Below are positions 7,075 through 15,197 of a DNA stretch of 64,000 bases, one piece after another. This DNA comes from an uncultured Eubacteriales bacterium (GTDB lineage Bacteria; Bacillota; Clostridia; Oscillospirales; Oscillospiraceae): contig ONPN01000014.1 in assembly GCA_900319695.1 (NCBI GenBank), positions 1-64,000 of the forward strand. The letters run 5' to 3'. The position numbers and the translations under genes are program-made. Under the pieces are notes generated by a model that searched no databases, was not told where the DNA came from, and was given only the letters and a program-made list of their open reading frames with translations. Position 1 is the stretch's first letter. Each line of letters starts with the position of its first letter.

Positions 7075-8400
7075 ATGAACATTTTGTTCGTCAACGGCTC
7101 CCCGCGGGGGCGCTTCAGTGTGACGCTGCAGAGCTGTCTGTATCTGGAAAAGCGCTTTCCCGGGCATACATTTGAATATCTCAACGTCGGCGCGGGACTG
7201 GACGCCTTTGAGAAGGACATGGCCCCGGCCGGGGCGGCCTTCTCTCGGGCGGAGCTGGTGATCTTCGCCTACCCGGTCTACGCCTTCCTCGTCCCTTCCC
7301 AGCTGCACCGCTTTGTGGAGCTTACGAAGGAGAGCGGGCTTTCGCTCAAGGGCAAATTCGTCACGCAGCTGACCACCTCCAAGCACTTCTTTGACGTGAC
7401 GGCTCACCGCTTCATGGAGGAGAATTTCTTTGATCTCGGGGCGCGCGTGGTCCACGGTCTCTCCGCCGATATGGAGGACCTTTTGACCGAGCAGGGCCGC
7501 GGCGAGCTTGAGCGCTTTTTTGAGTACGCGGTACATTGCGCCGAGGCCGGGATCAGCGAGAGCGCGCCGAGCCTCCCGCCGTCGGATTTTACGCCCTACG
7601 GCGGCACAATAGAGCCCTGCGAAAAGCGCGGCGGCTTTGACATCGTGATTGTGGGCGATCTCCGCGAGGGGGACGAGGGGCTGCGCGCGCTGATCCGGGA
7701 CTTTGACGCGGCCTGCCCTTACCCCACACGCTTTGTGAACCTGGCGGACTTCCCCTTCCGGGGCGGCTGTCTCGGCTGTCTGAGCTGCACGACGAGCGGG
7801 CGCTGCGTCTACCGCGACGGCTTTGACGGCCTGCTGCGTGACAAGATCCAGGGTGCGGACGCGATCGTCTATGCCTTTACCCTGCGCGACCACAGCATGG
7901 GCTCGCGCTTCAAGATGTACGACGACCGGCAGTTCTGCAACGGCCACCGCACGGTGGCGGAGGGCAAGCCTTTCGCCTATCTGATAAACGGCGATCTTTC
8001 CCGTGAGGACAATCTGCGCTGCGTCCTCGAGGCCCGCGCCTCGGTGGGCCACAGCTTTATGGCGGGCTTTGCCGCGAACGAAGACGAGCTGCGGGCCATG
8101 TCCGACCGCCTCGCCTGGGCGCTTGAGCATGACTATAACCCGCCGCGCAGCTTTTACGGCGTGGGCGGCATGAAGATTTTCCGCGATCTCGTGTGGCTCA
8201 CGCGCGGGCTGATGATGGAGGATCACCGATATTACAAGGCGCACGGTCTCTACGACTTCCCGCAGAGGCGATGGCCGCGTATGCTGGGGCTGTGCCTGCT
8301 CGGCTCGCTGATGCGCAATCGCAAGCTGCGGCGCGTGATCGGGGACAGGATGAACGAGGGCATGCTCGCCCCCTACAAGAAGATTTTGAATAAGCTCTGA
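7075..8400 (+). CDS. Double flavodoxin-like NAD(P)H/FMN oxidoreductase
   Basis: A 441-residue protein with two flavodoxin-fold halves. Residues 1-160 start with the FMN-binding ILFVNGSPRGRFS and have the ELVIFAYPVYAFLVPSQLHRFVE segment typical of NADPH-dependent FMN reductases. The second half (from ~185: FDIVIVGDLREGDEG) contains FPFRGGCLGCLSCTTSGRC, the cysteine cluster seen in iron-sulfur flavoproteins/multimeric flavodoxin WrbA-like proteins, then GADAIVYAFTLRDHSMGSRFKMYDDR. The final ~90 residues are basic and unassigned. Substrate unknown. It is preceded by a promoter and a possible attenuator, and followed 13 bases later by the TraX-like gene. Confidence 0.75.
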   Translation: MNILFVNGSPRGRFSVTLQSCLYLEKRFPGHTFEYLNVGAGLDAFEKDMAPAGAAFSRAELVIFAYPVYAFLVPSQLHRFVELTKESGLSLKGKFVTQLTTSKHFFDVTAHRFMEENFFDLGARVVHGLSADMEDLLTEQGRGELERFFEYAVHCAEAGISESAPSLPPSDFTPYGGTIEPCEKRGGFDIVIVGDLREGDEGLRALIRDFDAACPYPTRFVNLADFPFRGGCLGCLSCTTSGRCVYRDGFDGLLRDKIQGADAIVYAFTLRDHSMGSRFKMYDDRQFCNGHRTVAEGKPFAYLINGDLSREDNLRCVLEARASVGHSFMAGFAANEDELRAMSDRLAWALEHDYNPPRSFYGVGGMKIFRDLVWLTRGLMMEDHRYYKAHGLYDFPQRRWPRMLGLCLLGSLMRNRKLRRVIGDRMNEGMLAPYKKILNKL

Positions 8401-8413
8401 GAGGAAAAAGAAC

Positions 8414-9289
8414 ATGAGCGTATTTGTCATCAAGCTGCTTGCCATCGTGTCGATGCTGATCGATCACCTGGGATGCTATCTTCGCTACCGGCTTTTGATA
8501 TCGGCCGATGTTTACTCCGTGATGCGCAGCATCGGACGCTTTGCCTTTCCGGTCTACGCCTTTCTGATCGTCAACGGCTATCAGAAAACCCACGACGTCA
8601 AGCGCTATCTTACGCGCCTCATCGCCTTTGCGGCGATCTCCCAGGTCCCCTACGCGCTGTTTCATAACATGTACTATACCCTTCCGGACGAAGGACTGAT
8701 GATCGAGCTCGGGACGCGCTGGTTTGTGTGTCTGATCTTTGTCATTGTCGCGGGCGTGGCCTGGTCCACCACTGTGCGCGCCGATTGGAGCGCTGTCTGG
8801 CCTGTACTCGCCCTCACGATGGCGGTGCTGCGGGTCGAATACCGGGGCGTCGTGATCCTTGGGAAGGAGCTGGACGTCTTCTATACCCTCGCCCTGGGGC
8901 TCGCCGCCATCGCCCTGCTGGACGCGGTGAACCGGGAGGAGCGGGACTATGTGAAGCTCCTGATGCAGGCGATCGCCCTGTTCGGAGCCGGGTTTCTCAT
9001 CATGGACAACGCGGACTACGGCCTGCTCGGGGTCGCGCTGATCGTGGCGATCTGGATCGCGCGGGACAGTGTGTTCTCTCAGGCCGGGATCTTGGCACTC
9101 TGGTGCGTGGTGAAGTTTTTGATCTACGGCAACGGTATGAGCCGCTTCATCGGCGGCATCTGCTGCCTGATCCCCGTGTTCCTGTATAACGGCAAGCTGG
9201 GCAAACCGCTCAAGCTGGGCTTCTACGCCATCTATCCCGTGCACCTGGCCATCCTCGGCGCGCTGGTCGTATACCACAAGTTTGTATAA
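8414..9289 (+). CDS. TraX-like polytopic membrane protein
   Basis: A 291-residue protein with about eight to nine hydrophobic segments. The N-terminal block VIKLLAIVSMLIDHLGCYL, then IGRFAFPVYAFLIVNGYQKTHDVKRYLTRL and ISQVPYALF are the hallmarks of the TraX family (named for an F-pilin acetylase, but common as chromosomal acyltransferase-like proteins in Firmicutes). The C-terminal LGFYAIYPVHLAIL resembles acyltransferase-3 ends. The role is likely acetylation of a surface molecule; this is inference from family. It forms a short operon with the upstream oxidoreductase. Confidence 0.85.
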   Translation: MSVFVIKLLAIVSMLIDHLGCYLRYRLLISADVYSVMRSIGRFAFPVYAFLIVNGYQKTHDVKRYLTRLIAFAAISQVPYALFHNMYYTLPDEGLMIELGTRWFVCLIFVIVAGVAWSTTVRADWSAVWPVLALTMAVLRVEYRGVVILGKELDVFYTLALGLAAIALLDAVNREERDYVKLLMQAIALFGAGFLIMDNADYGLLGVALIVAIWIARDSVFSQAGILALWCVVKFLIYGNGMSRFIGGICCLIPVFLYNGKLGKPLKLGFYAIYPVHLAILGALVVYHKFV

Positions 9290-9304
9290 ACCCTTTGTTT
9301 GTTG

Positions 9305-9333
9305 TTGTCACATAGAGAAAAATGTGGTATTCT
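9305..9333 (+). promoter_or_regulatory. Promoter of the polysaccharide operon
   Basis: -35 TTGTCA (9305-9310), 17-base spacer, -10 TATTCT (9328-9333), located 37 bases before the epimerase start. I see no other convincing promoter up to 19691, so this probably drives all ten genes. Confidence 0.72.
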
Positions 9334-9369
9334 AAAATATAATTGTTGTTTACAAGGGGAGATTGAGCC

Positions 9370-10260
9370 ATGATCCTTGCCGTTACCGGTATCACCGGGC
9401 ATACCGGGTCTTATTTCCTGCGGGAGCTGATCGACCATCGGTTTGACGGGGTGCTGCGCGTGCTGGTGCGCGAGAGCTCCGATCTGAGCGCGCTGGACAA
9501 GTCCGGTTTACAGGTTGAGAAGGTCTTCGGCAGTCTGCAAAACGACGCCGATCTCGACCGTCTCGTCGACGGCGCTGACAAGATCCTGCACATTGCGGGC
9601 ATACGCGCGACGCTGCCCCTCCTGAAATCCGCCGAGAAGGCGGGCGTCACGGGGCACATCGTGCTGGTACATACGACGGGCATCTACTCCCGGCACCGCA
9701 TGGCCTGCGGGGAATACAAGGAGATTGAGGCGGGGCTGCGGCCTTTTCTTGAGCGCGGCATGAACATCACCATCCTCCGCCCGACCATCATCTTCGGCGA
9801 TATGCGCGACAAGCAGTTTCATAAGTTCATCCAGATGGTGGACCGCTTCCCCGTCATGCCGCAGATCGACGGGGGCCGCGCCTTTATTCAGCCGGTCAAC
9901 GCCCGCGATCTTGGCAGGGCCTACTATCAGTGTCTCATGCGGGACAAGCTGCCGGAGCTCGACTACATCTGCTCCGGCTCGCGCCGTCTGAGCGTGAGGG
10001 AGATGTGCAGCCTGATCGGCATTTTCCTCGGCAAAAAGACCCGTTTTGTGAGCGTGCCGATGTTCCTCGGCGTCGCGGGCGCGAAGGGTGTGAAGGCCCT
10101 CAGCCGCGGACGGGTCGACTATATTGAAAAGGTGCTGCGCCTCGGGGAGGACCGCAGCTTCAGCCATGAGGAAGCCACGCGGGACTTCGGCTTTGAGCCC
10201 GAGCCCTTCGACGTCGGCCTCAAGCGTGAGGTGGAGGAGTATCTGCATGGGAAAGCCTAA
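9370..10260 (+). CDS. NAD(P)-dependent epimerase/dehydratase (extended SDR)
   Basis: A 296-residue Rossmann-fold protein with the nucleotide-binding motif VTGITGHTGSYFLREL at the N terminus, LHIAGIRATLPLL, VHTTGIYSRHR and LRPTIIFGDMRD. The active-site YxxxK is poorly defined (GEYKEIE may serve). It resembles atypical extended short-chain dehydrogenases (NmrA/sugar-epimerase-like). As first gene of the polysaccharide operon it may make or modify a nucleotide sugar, but the substrate cannot be read from sequence. It overlaps the next gene by 14 bases. Confidence 0.75.
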   Translation: MILAVTGITGHTGSYFLRELIDHRFDGVLRVLVRESSDLSALDKSGLQVEKVFGSLQNDADLDRLVDGADKILHIAGIRATLPLLKSAEKAGVTGHIVLVHTTGIYSRHRMACGEYKEIEAGLRPFLERGMNITILRPTIIFGDMRDKQFHKFIQMVDRFPVMPQIDGGRAFIQPVNARDLGRAYYQCLMRDKLPELDYICSGSRRLSVREMCSLIGIFLGKKTRFVSVPMFLGVAGAKGVKALSRGRVDYIEKVLRLGEDRSFSHEEATRDFGFEPEPFDVGLKREVEEYLHGKA

Positions 10261-11347
10261 GACCGTTCTCTTCCTCTCCAACCACTTCATCACGCTGTAC
10301 AACTTCCGTCGGGAGCTGATCGACCGCCTGCTTTCGCAGGGTCACCGGGTCGTGCTGTCCATGCCCGCGGACGAGCAGAACGAGTATTTCCGCGCACGGG
10401 GCTGTGAGATCCTCGACACGCCCATGTCCCGCCGCGGTCTCAACCCCGTGGAGGATATGAAGCTGCTGGCAAACTACCGGCGCATCATGAAAGCGGTCAA
10501 GCCCGACATCATTTTCAGCTACACCTCCAAGCCCGACATCTACGGCTCCATGGCGTCCACAGCGCTGGGATTCAGACAGGTGTGCAACATCACCGGTCGC
10601 GGCAACGCCCTTGCCTACGACAACGCCCTCGCCGCGACCGTGCGCGCCCTGTACCGGGCTTCGATCAGCAAGTGCTACAAGGTGTTTTTCCAGAACGCCG
10701 ACGACCGGGACTATTTTATTCGGCATAAGATTGTGAAGGACAACTGGGCGCTGATCCCCGGCTCCGGTGTGAATCTGCACCAGCACGCCCTGACCTCCAT
10801 GCCAGACGACGGGGAGATCCGCTTTCTCTATGTCGGGCGCATCATGGCCGTCAAGGGCATCGACCAATTGCTCGACTGCGCGGTGGCGATACGCCGCAGG
10901 CACCCGAATACCCGCTTTTATCTCGCGGGCTTTGTGGAGCAGGAGCAGTACAAGCAAAAGCTCAAGGATTACGAGGCCGGGGGCTATATCGAGCATCTCG
11001 GCTTTCAGAAGGACATTGACGCGTGGATACGCCGCTGCCACTGCACGATCCTGCCCTCCCACGGGGGTGAGGGCGTGCCGAACGCGGTGCTGGAATCCGC
11101 CGCCGTCGGCAGGGCCTGCATCGTGTCGAACGTGCCCGGCTCACGCGACGCGGTGGAGGACGGCGTGACGGGCTACATTTTCGAGCCCCGCAGCAGCGCT
11201 GATCTGATCGACAAGGTGGAAAAATTCCTCGCCCTCTCCAAGGAGGAGCGGGAGAAGATGGGCCTCGCCGGCCACGACAAGGTGGCAAGAGAGTTCGACC
11301 GGGAGCTCGTCATCCGCGCCTATCTCAACGAAGTGGAGAGAGTATAA
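10247..11347 (+). CDS. Glycosyltransferase family 4
   Basis: A 366-residue GT-B glycosyltransferase. N-terminal acceptor domain begins LFLSNHFITLYNFRRELIDRL; the donor domain carries FLYVGRIMAVKGIDQLLD, the catalytic-region phrase ILPSHGGEGVPNAVLESAAVGRACIVSNVPG (EX7E-type motif) and DGVTGYIFEPRS. It resembles WcaC/PglA/EpsD-like transferases that extend a lipid-linked repeat unit on the inner membrane face. The ATG at 10247 lies inside the end of the epimerase gene, 6 bases after GGAGG, and fits the homology; longer in-frame versions are inside the epimerase. Donor and linkage unknown. Confidence 0.88.
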   Translation: MGKPKTVLFLSNHFITLYNFRRELIDRLLSQGHRVVLSMPADEQNEYFRARGCEILDTPMSRRGLNPVEDMKLLANYRRIMKAVKPDIIFSYTSKPDIYGSMASTALGFRQVCNITGRGNALAYDNALAATVRALYRASISKCYKVFFQNADDRDYFIRHKIVKDNWALIPGSGVNLHQHALTSMPDDGEIRFLYVGRIMAVKGIDQLLDCAVAIRRRHPNTRFYLAGFVEQEQYKQKLKDYEAGGYIEHLGFQKDIDAWIRRCHCTILPSHGGEGVPNAVLESAAVGRACIVSNVPGSRDAVEDGVTGYIFEPRSSADLIDKVEKFLALSKEEREKMGLAGHDKVAREFDRELVIRAYLNEVERV

Positions 11348-11348
11348 G

Positions 11349-11912
11349 ATGTCTTTTCGCAGAATGTTCAACAATGCCGTGAGCATTGTGTTTACCTTCA
11401 TCAAGTTCAGCATTATGAAGCTCTTCCTGGGCTCCGGCTTTCATTTTGCGCCCATCGTGCGCTTCTCGCCGAACGTCGTAACGGAGTTTGAGCGCGGCAG
11501 CCATGTCACCATCGGCAACCGCACCCGCGTCCACTCCGACTGCCGCATCAAGGTGCGCAAGGGCGCGACGCTGGTCCTCGCCGACAATGTGGTCTTCACG
11601 TACAACTGCCTCATCAACTGCCGCGACCGCGTGGAGATCGGCGAAGGGACCTCCATGGGCCCGAACGCCTGCATCTACGATCAGGACCACGACTTTCGCT
11701 CCGGCCTTGACGAGCTGCGCTTCAAGACGTCCCCGGTCATCATCGGCAAAAACTGCTGGATCGCCACCGGCGCGGTCATCCTCCGGGGCACCACCATCGG
11801 CGACAACTGCATGATCGGCGCGGGCTGTATCGTCAAGGGCGACATTCCGGCCAATTCCATCGTCACGCAGAAGCGGGAGACCGTGATCCGCCCCTGGGAG
11901 GTACGCGCATGA
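11349..11912 (+). CDS. Left-handed beta-helix acyltransferase (hexapeptide repeat)
   Basis: A 187-residue O-acetyltransferase-like protein. A hydrophobic, basic N-terminal helix (~1-30) precedes hexapeptide turns (NVVTEFERGSHVTIGNRTRVHSDC...), with DHDFRSG loop containing the usual catalytic His and IGKNCWIATGAVILRGTTIG, GDNCMIGAGCIVKGDIPANS. This is the pattern of maltose/WbbJ-type acetyltransferases acting on sugars. It starts 2 bases after the preceding stop and overlaps the next gene by 4 bases (ATGA), so it is translationally coupled within the polysaccharide operon. Confidence 0.87.
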   Translation: MSFRRMFNNAVSIVFTFIKFSIMKLFLGSGFHFAPIVRFSPNVVTEFERGSHVTIGNRTRVHSDCRIKVRKGATLVLADNVVFTYNCLINCRDRVEIGEGTSMGPNACIYDQDHDFRSGLDELRFKTSPVIIGKNCWIATGAVILRGTTIGDNCMIGAGCIVKGDIPANSIVTQKRETVIRPWEVRA

Positions 11913-13015
11913 TCCGTGTGCTGCACATGATCGCGAGTCTGGACGTGGGCGGCTCGCAGACCATGATGATGAACATCTACCGCAACATCGACCGTGAAAA
12001 GATTCAGTTCGACTTTATCATTGACCAACCGAAAGAGACTTATTTTGCCCCGGAGATCCGCTCTCTCGGCGGAAGGGTTTTCACCCTGCCCGCCTTTCGC
12101 GGCTACAACGCAGGGGAAGTCAAGCGGGACTGGAACAACTTTTTCTACACGCACCCCGAGTACCGCGTCCTGCACTCCCATTCGCGCAGCTACGCCTCGC
12201 TGTATCTGCCGGTGGCAAAGCAGCACGGGGTCAAAACCATCATCCACAGCCACTCCACCAATTCCGGCAGCGGGATCAAGGGCGCGGTCAAGGCCGTGAT
12301 GCAGCTGCCCCTGCGCCACCAGGCGGACGTGCTGATGGCCTGCTCGCTGGAGGCCGGGGAATGGCTCTTCGGTGAACGCGCCTGCCGGAGCGAGCGCTTT
12401 ATCCTGCTGCCGAACGGCATTGACACGCGGCGTTTCAAGGTCAGTCCCGAGACACGGACACAGTACCGGCGGGAGTTCGGCCTCGACGACCGCTATGTGA
12501 TCGGCCATGTGGGGCGCTTTCGCGAGGTCAAGAACCACACGTTTTTGCTCGACGCCTTTGCCGAGGTCCATAAGCGCGAGCCGCAGGCCATCCTGATGCT
12601 GGTGGGCGTCGGCCCTTTGCAGCAGGAGATGGCGGAGAAGGCCGTCGCCCTCGGAATTGCCGACCATGTGGTGATGACCGGCAACCGCGACGATGTGCCC
12701 GAAATGCTCGCCGCGATGGACGTCTTCGCCTTTCCCTCCCTGTGGGAGGGGCTGCCCATGACCGTGGTGGAGGCGCAGGCGGCGGGGCTTCCCTGCGTGC
12801 TGTCCGACACCATTACGAAAGACGTGGACGTGTCGCCGCTGGTGCAGTACCTGCCCCTGGGCGATCCCGCCGAGTGGGCGGACGCCCTGCTCAAGAGGCG
12901 GCCCCGTCAAGACGTGACAAAGAACATCATCCGCGCGGGCTTTGACATCCGCGCGTCCGCGCAGAGACTGAGCGAGCTCTATCTCCGCCTCGATCAAGAG
13001 GCGAGGAGAGCTTAA
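11909..13015 (+). CDS. Glycosyltransferase family 4 (EpsF-like)
   Basis: A 368-residue GT-B enzyme. MIRVLHMIASLDVGGSQTMMMNIYRNID is the usual acceptor-domain start of EpsF/CapM-type transferases; HSHSRSYASLYLPVAKQHGVKTIIHSHS follows, and the donor domain has LPNGIDTRRFKV, IGHVGRFREVKNH, FPSLWEGLPMTVVEAQAAGLPCVLSD with the conserved Glu pair. Acts at the cytoplasmic face on a lipid-linked oligosaccharide. Donor sugar not deducible. Overlaps the upstream gene by ATGA. Confidence 0.9.
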   Translation: MIRVLHMIASLDVGGSQTMMMNIYRNIDREKIQFDFIIDQPKETYFAPEIRSLGGRVFTLPAFRGYNAGEVKRDWNNFFYTHPEYRVLHSHSRSYASLYLPVAKQHGVKTIIHSHSTNSGSGIKGAVKAVMQLPLRHQADVLMACSLEAGEWLFGERACRSERFILLPNGIDTRRFKVSPETRTQYRREFGLDDRYVIGHVGRFREVKNHTFLLDAFAEVHKREPQAILMLVGVGPLQQEMAEKAVALGIADHVVMTGNRDDVPEMLAAMDVFAFPSLWEGLPMTVVEAQAAGLPCVLSDTITKDVDVSPLVQYLPLGDPAEWADALLKRRPRQDVTKNIIRAGFDIRASAQRLSELYLRLDQEARRA

Positions 13016-13028
13016 AGGAGGAAGAACC

Positions 13029-14126
13029 ATGGCCGACAGGCAAAGAACCGTCATGCTCTACTGCAACTCCCTGCACAAGGGCGGGGCCGAGCGCGTGTTC
13101 GCCCAGCTCGCCGAGCGCTTTGCCGACTGCGGCTATCGCTCGATCCTCGTCACCTCCTTCGCCGATCCGGGGCGGGAGGAGTACCCCCTGCCGCCGACGG
13201 TCAAGCGCTACAACATGGAGCCGGAGCGGGTGATCCAGTCCCGACTCAAGCGCAACGTCAGCCGGATTGCGGCGCTGCGCAAAATTCTGAAAGCCGAAAA
13301 GCCCGACATTCTTATCTCCTGTATGCAGGAGCCGAACTTCCGCGCCATGATCGCGACCAGGGGGCTGCCGGTCAAGCGCCTGGTGTCCGTGTGCAACGCC
13401 GCCGAGAAGGAGTACCCCGGCAAGCTGGGGGCCTTTGTCGGCAAGGTGCTGATGCCCCAGGCGGAGGGCTGCGTCTTTCAGACCGAGGAGGAGAAGCGCT
13501 GGTTCCCCGAAAAGCTGCAGAAGAAGTCCCGTATCATCATGAATCAGGTGAGCGACAGCTTTTTCGACGTGCAGCACACGGGCGCGCGCCATGATCTCGT
13601 CTCCGTCGGCCGCCTGACCGCGCAGAAAAACCAGGCGCTGATGATCCACGCCTTTGGAAAGATCGCGGATAAGACAGAGGACAATCTCCTGATCTACGGC
13701 GCGGGCGAGCTGCGCGAAGAACTGGAAGCGCTGATCACGTCGCTGGGCCTCACGGGCCGTGTGCGGCTTATGGGGCTGAGCTCCGATGTGGCCTCCGCCA
13801 TCAAGGACGCCAGGTGCTTTATCCTGTCCTCGGACTTTGAGGGTGTGCCGAACGCGCTTTTGGAGGCAATGGCCATGGGCCTGCCCTGCATTGCCACCGA
13901 CTGTCTCGGCGGCGGCCCCGCCATGGTGATCAAAAACGGCGTCAGCGGTCTGCTCACGCCCGTCGGGAATATGGAGGCCCTGGCCTTTGCCATGCGGCGC
14001 GTGCTGCAAAACCCGGCGGAGGCCGAGTCTATGGGCAGGGCCGCGAGAGAGGCCGCCGAGCGCTTCCGCCCCGACGCGGTCTTTGAGGACTGGCGCCGCT
14101 ATGTGGAGGATATCTTGAATGGCTGA
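13029..14126 (+). CDS. Glycosyltransferase family 4
   Basis: A 365-residue GT-B enzyme beginning TVMLYCNSLHKGGAERVFAQLAERF, the classic GGAERV acceptor motif. The donor half has LVSVGRLTAQKNQALMIHAF, LSSDFEGVPNALLEAMAMGLPCIATD (catalytic Glu pair), GGPAMVIKNGVSGLLTPVG. It belongs with the EpsD/WcaL-like transferases. Preceded by an excellent AAAGGAGG site and overlapped by 8 bases with the next gene. Confidence 0.9.
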   Translation: MADRQRTVMLYCNSLHKGGAERVFAQLAERFADCGYRSILVTSFADPGREEYPLPPTVKRYNMEPERVIQSRLKRNVSRIAALRKILKAEKPDILISCMQEPNFRAMIATRGLPVKRLVSVCNAAEKEYPGKLGAFVGKVLMPQAEGCVFQTEEEKRWFPEKLQKKSRIIMNQVSDSFFDVQHTGARHDLVSVGRLTAQKNQALMIHAFGKIADKTEDNLLIYGAGELREELEALITSLGLTGRVRLMGLSSDVASAIKDARCFILSSDFEGVPNALLEAMAMGLPCIATDCLGGGPAMVIKNGVSGLLTPVGNMEALAFAMRRVLQNPAEAESMGRAAREAAERFRPDAVFEDWRRYVEDILNG

Positions 14127-15138
14127 GAGCGTGTTTTTCAGCGTCCTCGTCCCGGTCTACAATGTTGCGCCCTGGCTGCGCGACTGTCTTAATTCCATTC
14201 TGAATCAGGGCTGGGAGAGGCTCGACGTGGTGCTGGTGGACGACGGCTCCACGGACGAAAGCGGCGCGATCTGCGACGAATATGCCGCGAAGGACAGCCG
14301 CGTGCGCGTCTTTCACAAGCCGAACAGCGGCCTCATGTCCGCGCGGCGCTATGGTATTGAGCGGGCAGAGGGCGACTGGTATCTCTTCGTCGACTCCGAC
14401 GACAAGCTGCTGCCCGGCGTCTTTGAGGCGCTGGACAGAGCCATCCGGGACAGCGGCGCGGACTGCGTACTCTACGGTATCCGCATGGAGACGCCGAAGA
14501 CCGAGTGGCATATCCTGAACCCCGCCCCGCTCTGCAATCGGCTCATCACCGACAAGCGTGAGATCCTGCGCCAGATGATCGTTGACGACAGCTATAACTC
14601 CCTCTGCCGCAAATGCGTGCGCGCGGCCTGCTTTGACGGGCGGGATTTCAGCCCCTGGTTTCACATCAGCCGGGGCGAGGATCTGATTCAGAGCACCGAG
14701 ATTCTGGAAAACGCGCGGAGCTTTTACCTGCTGCGGGAGGAATACTATCTCTACCGCTTCAACCGCGCGAGCATTACGCGCTCCATCCGCTTTGACGGCT
14801 ACCGCGCGGACTTCACGCTCGAGCGCTTCTTCCGCGACTGGCTGAAAAGCCTTGATCTGTTGGAAGAATCGGACTTTGACCGCTGCCGCGACGCCATGCT
14901 CGACCGGCTGGTGATTGAGCTCAAGCGCATCTGCCGCTGGGGCGAGGACCGGGAAAACGCCCGCGCCGCCTTCGACAGCATTTTGGACGACGGCTTTTAC
15001 CGGGACTTTCTCGCGCAGGGCTACAGCGCCGGGGGCGGCGGTCTGCGGCGCGGGCTCAACCGCGTTGTGATCGGGCTGCTCAACAGGCGGCGCTACGGCG
15101 CGCTCATCTTCTTCTGCGCCCGCGTGTACAGGGCGTAA
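14119..15138 (+). CDS. Glycosyltransferase family 2 (EpsJ-like)
   Basis: A 339-residue GT-A enzyme: FSVLVPVYNVAPWLRDCLNSIL at the N terminus, DVVLVDDGSTDESGAICDEYA (nucleotide-binding), KPNSGLMSARRYGIERAEGDWYLFVDSDD with the DxD-type metal site (DSDD). The C-terminal ~120 residues are charged and not obviously membrane-associated. It adds one sugar to the repeat unit. Starts within the end of the upstream gene; after it comes a short palindromic repeat before the flippase gene. Confidence 0.9.
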   Translation: MAESVFFSVLVPVYNVAPWLRDCLNSILNQGWERLDVVLVDDGSTDESGAICDEYAAKDSRVRVFHKPNSGLMSARRYGIERAEGDWYLFVDSDDKLLPGVFEALDRAIRDSGADCVLYGIRMETPKTEWHILNPAPLCNRLITDKREILRQMIVDDSYNSLCRKCVRAACFDGRDFSPWFHISRGEDLIQSTEILENARSFYLLREEYYLYRFNRASITRSIRFDGYRADFTLERFFRDWLKSLDLLEESDFDRCRDAMLDRLVIELKRICRWGEDRENARAAFDSILDDGFYRDFLAQGYSAGGGGLRRGLNRVVIGLLNRRRYGALIFFCARVYRA

Positions 15139-15140
15139 GA

Positions 15141-15178
15141 TGTCATTTTGAGGCGCTTCGCTGACGCTCAGGATGACA
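15141..15178. repeat. Short TGTCATTTTGAG-type palindrome
   Basis: Imperfect inverted repeat TGTCATTTTGAG (15141-15152) / CTCAGGATGACA (15167-15178) with two mismatches. It resembles the short TGTCATTCTGAG intergenic palindromes common in clostridial genomes. It sits inside the polysaccharide operon, so it is transcribed and may form a processing or partial-termination hairpin. Confidence 0.6.
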
Positions 15179-15197
15179 GACCAATGAAAGGGTTTCT

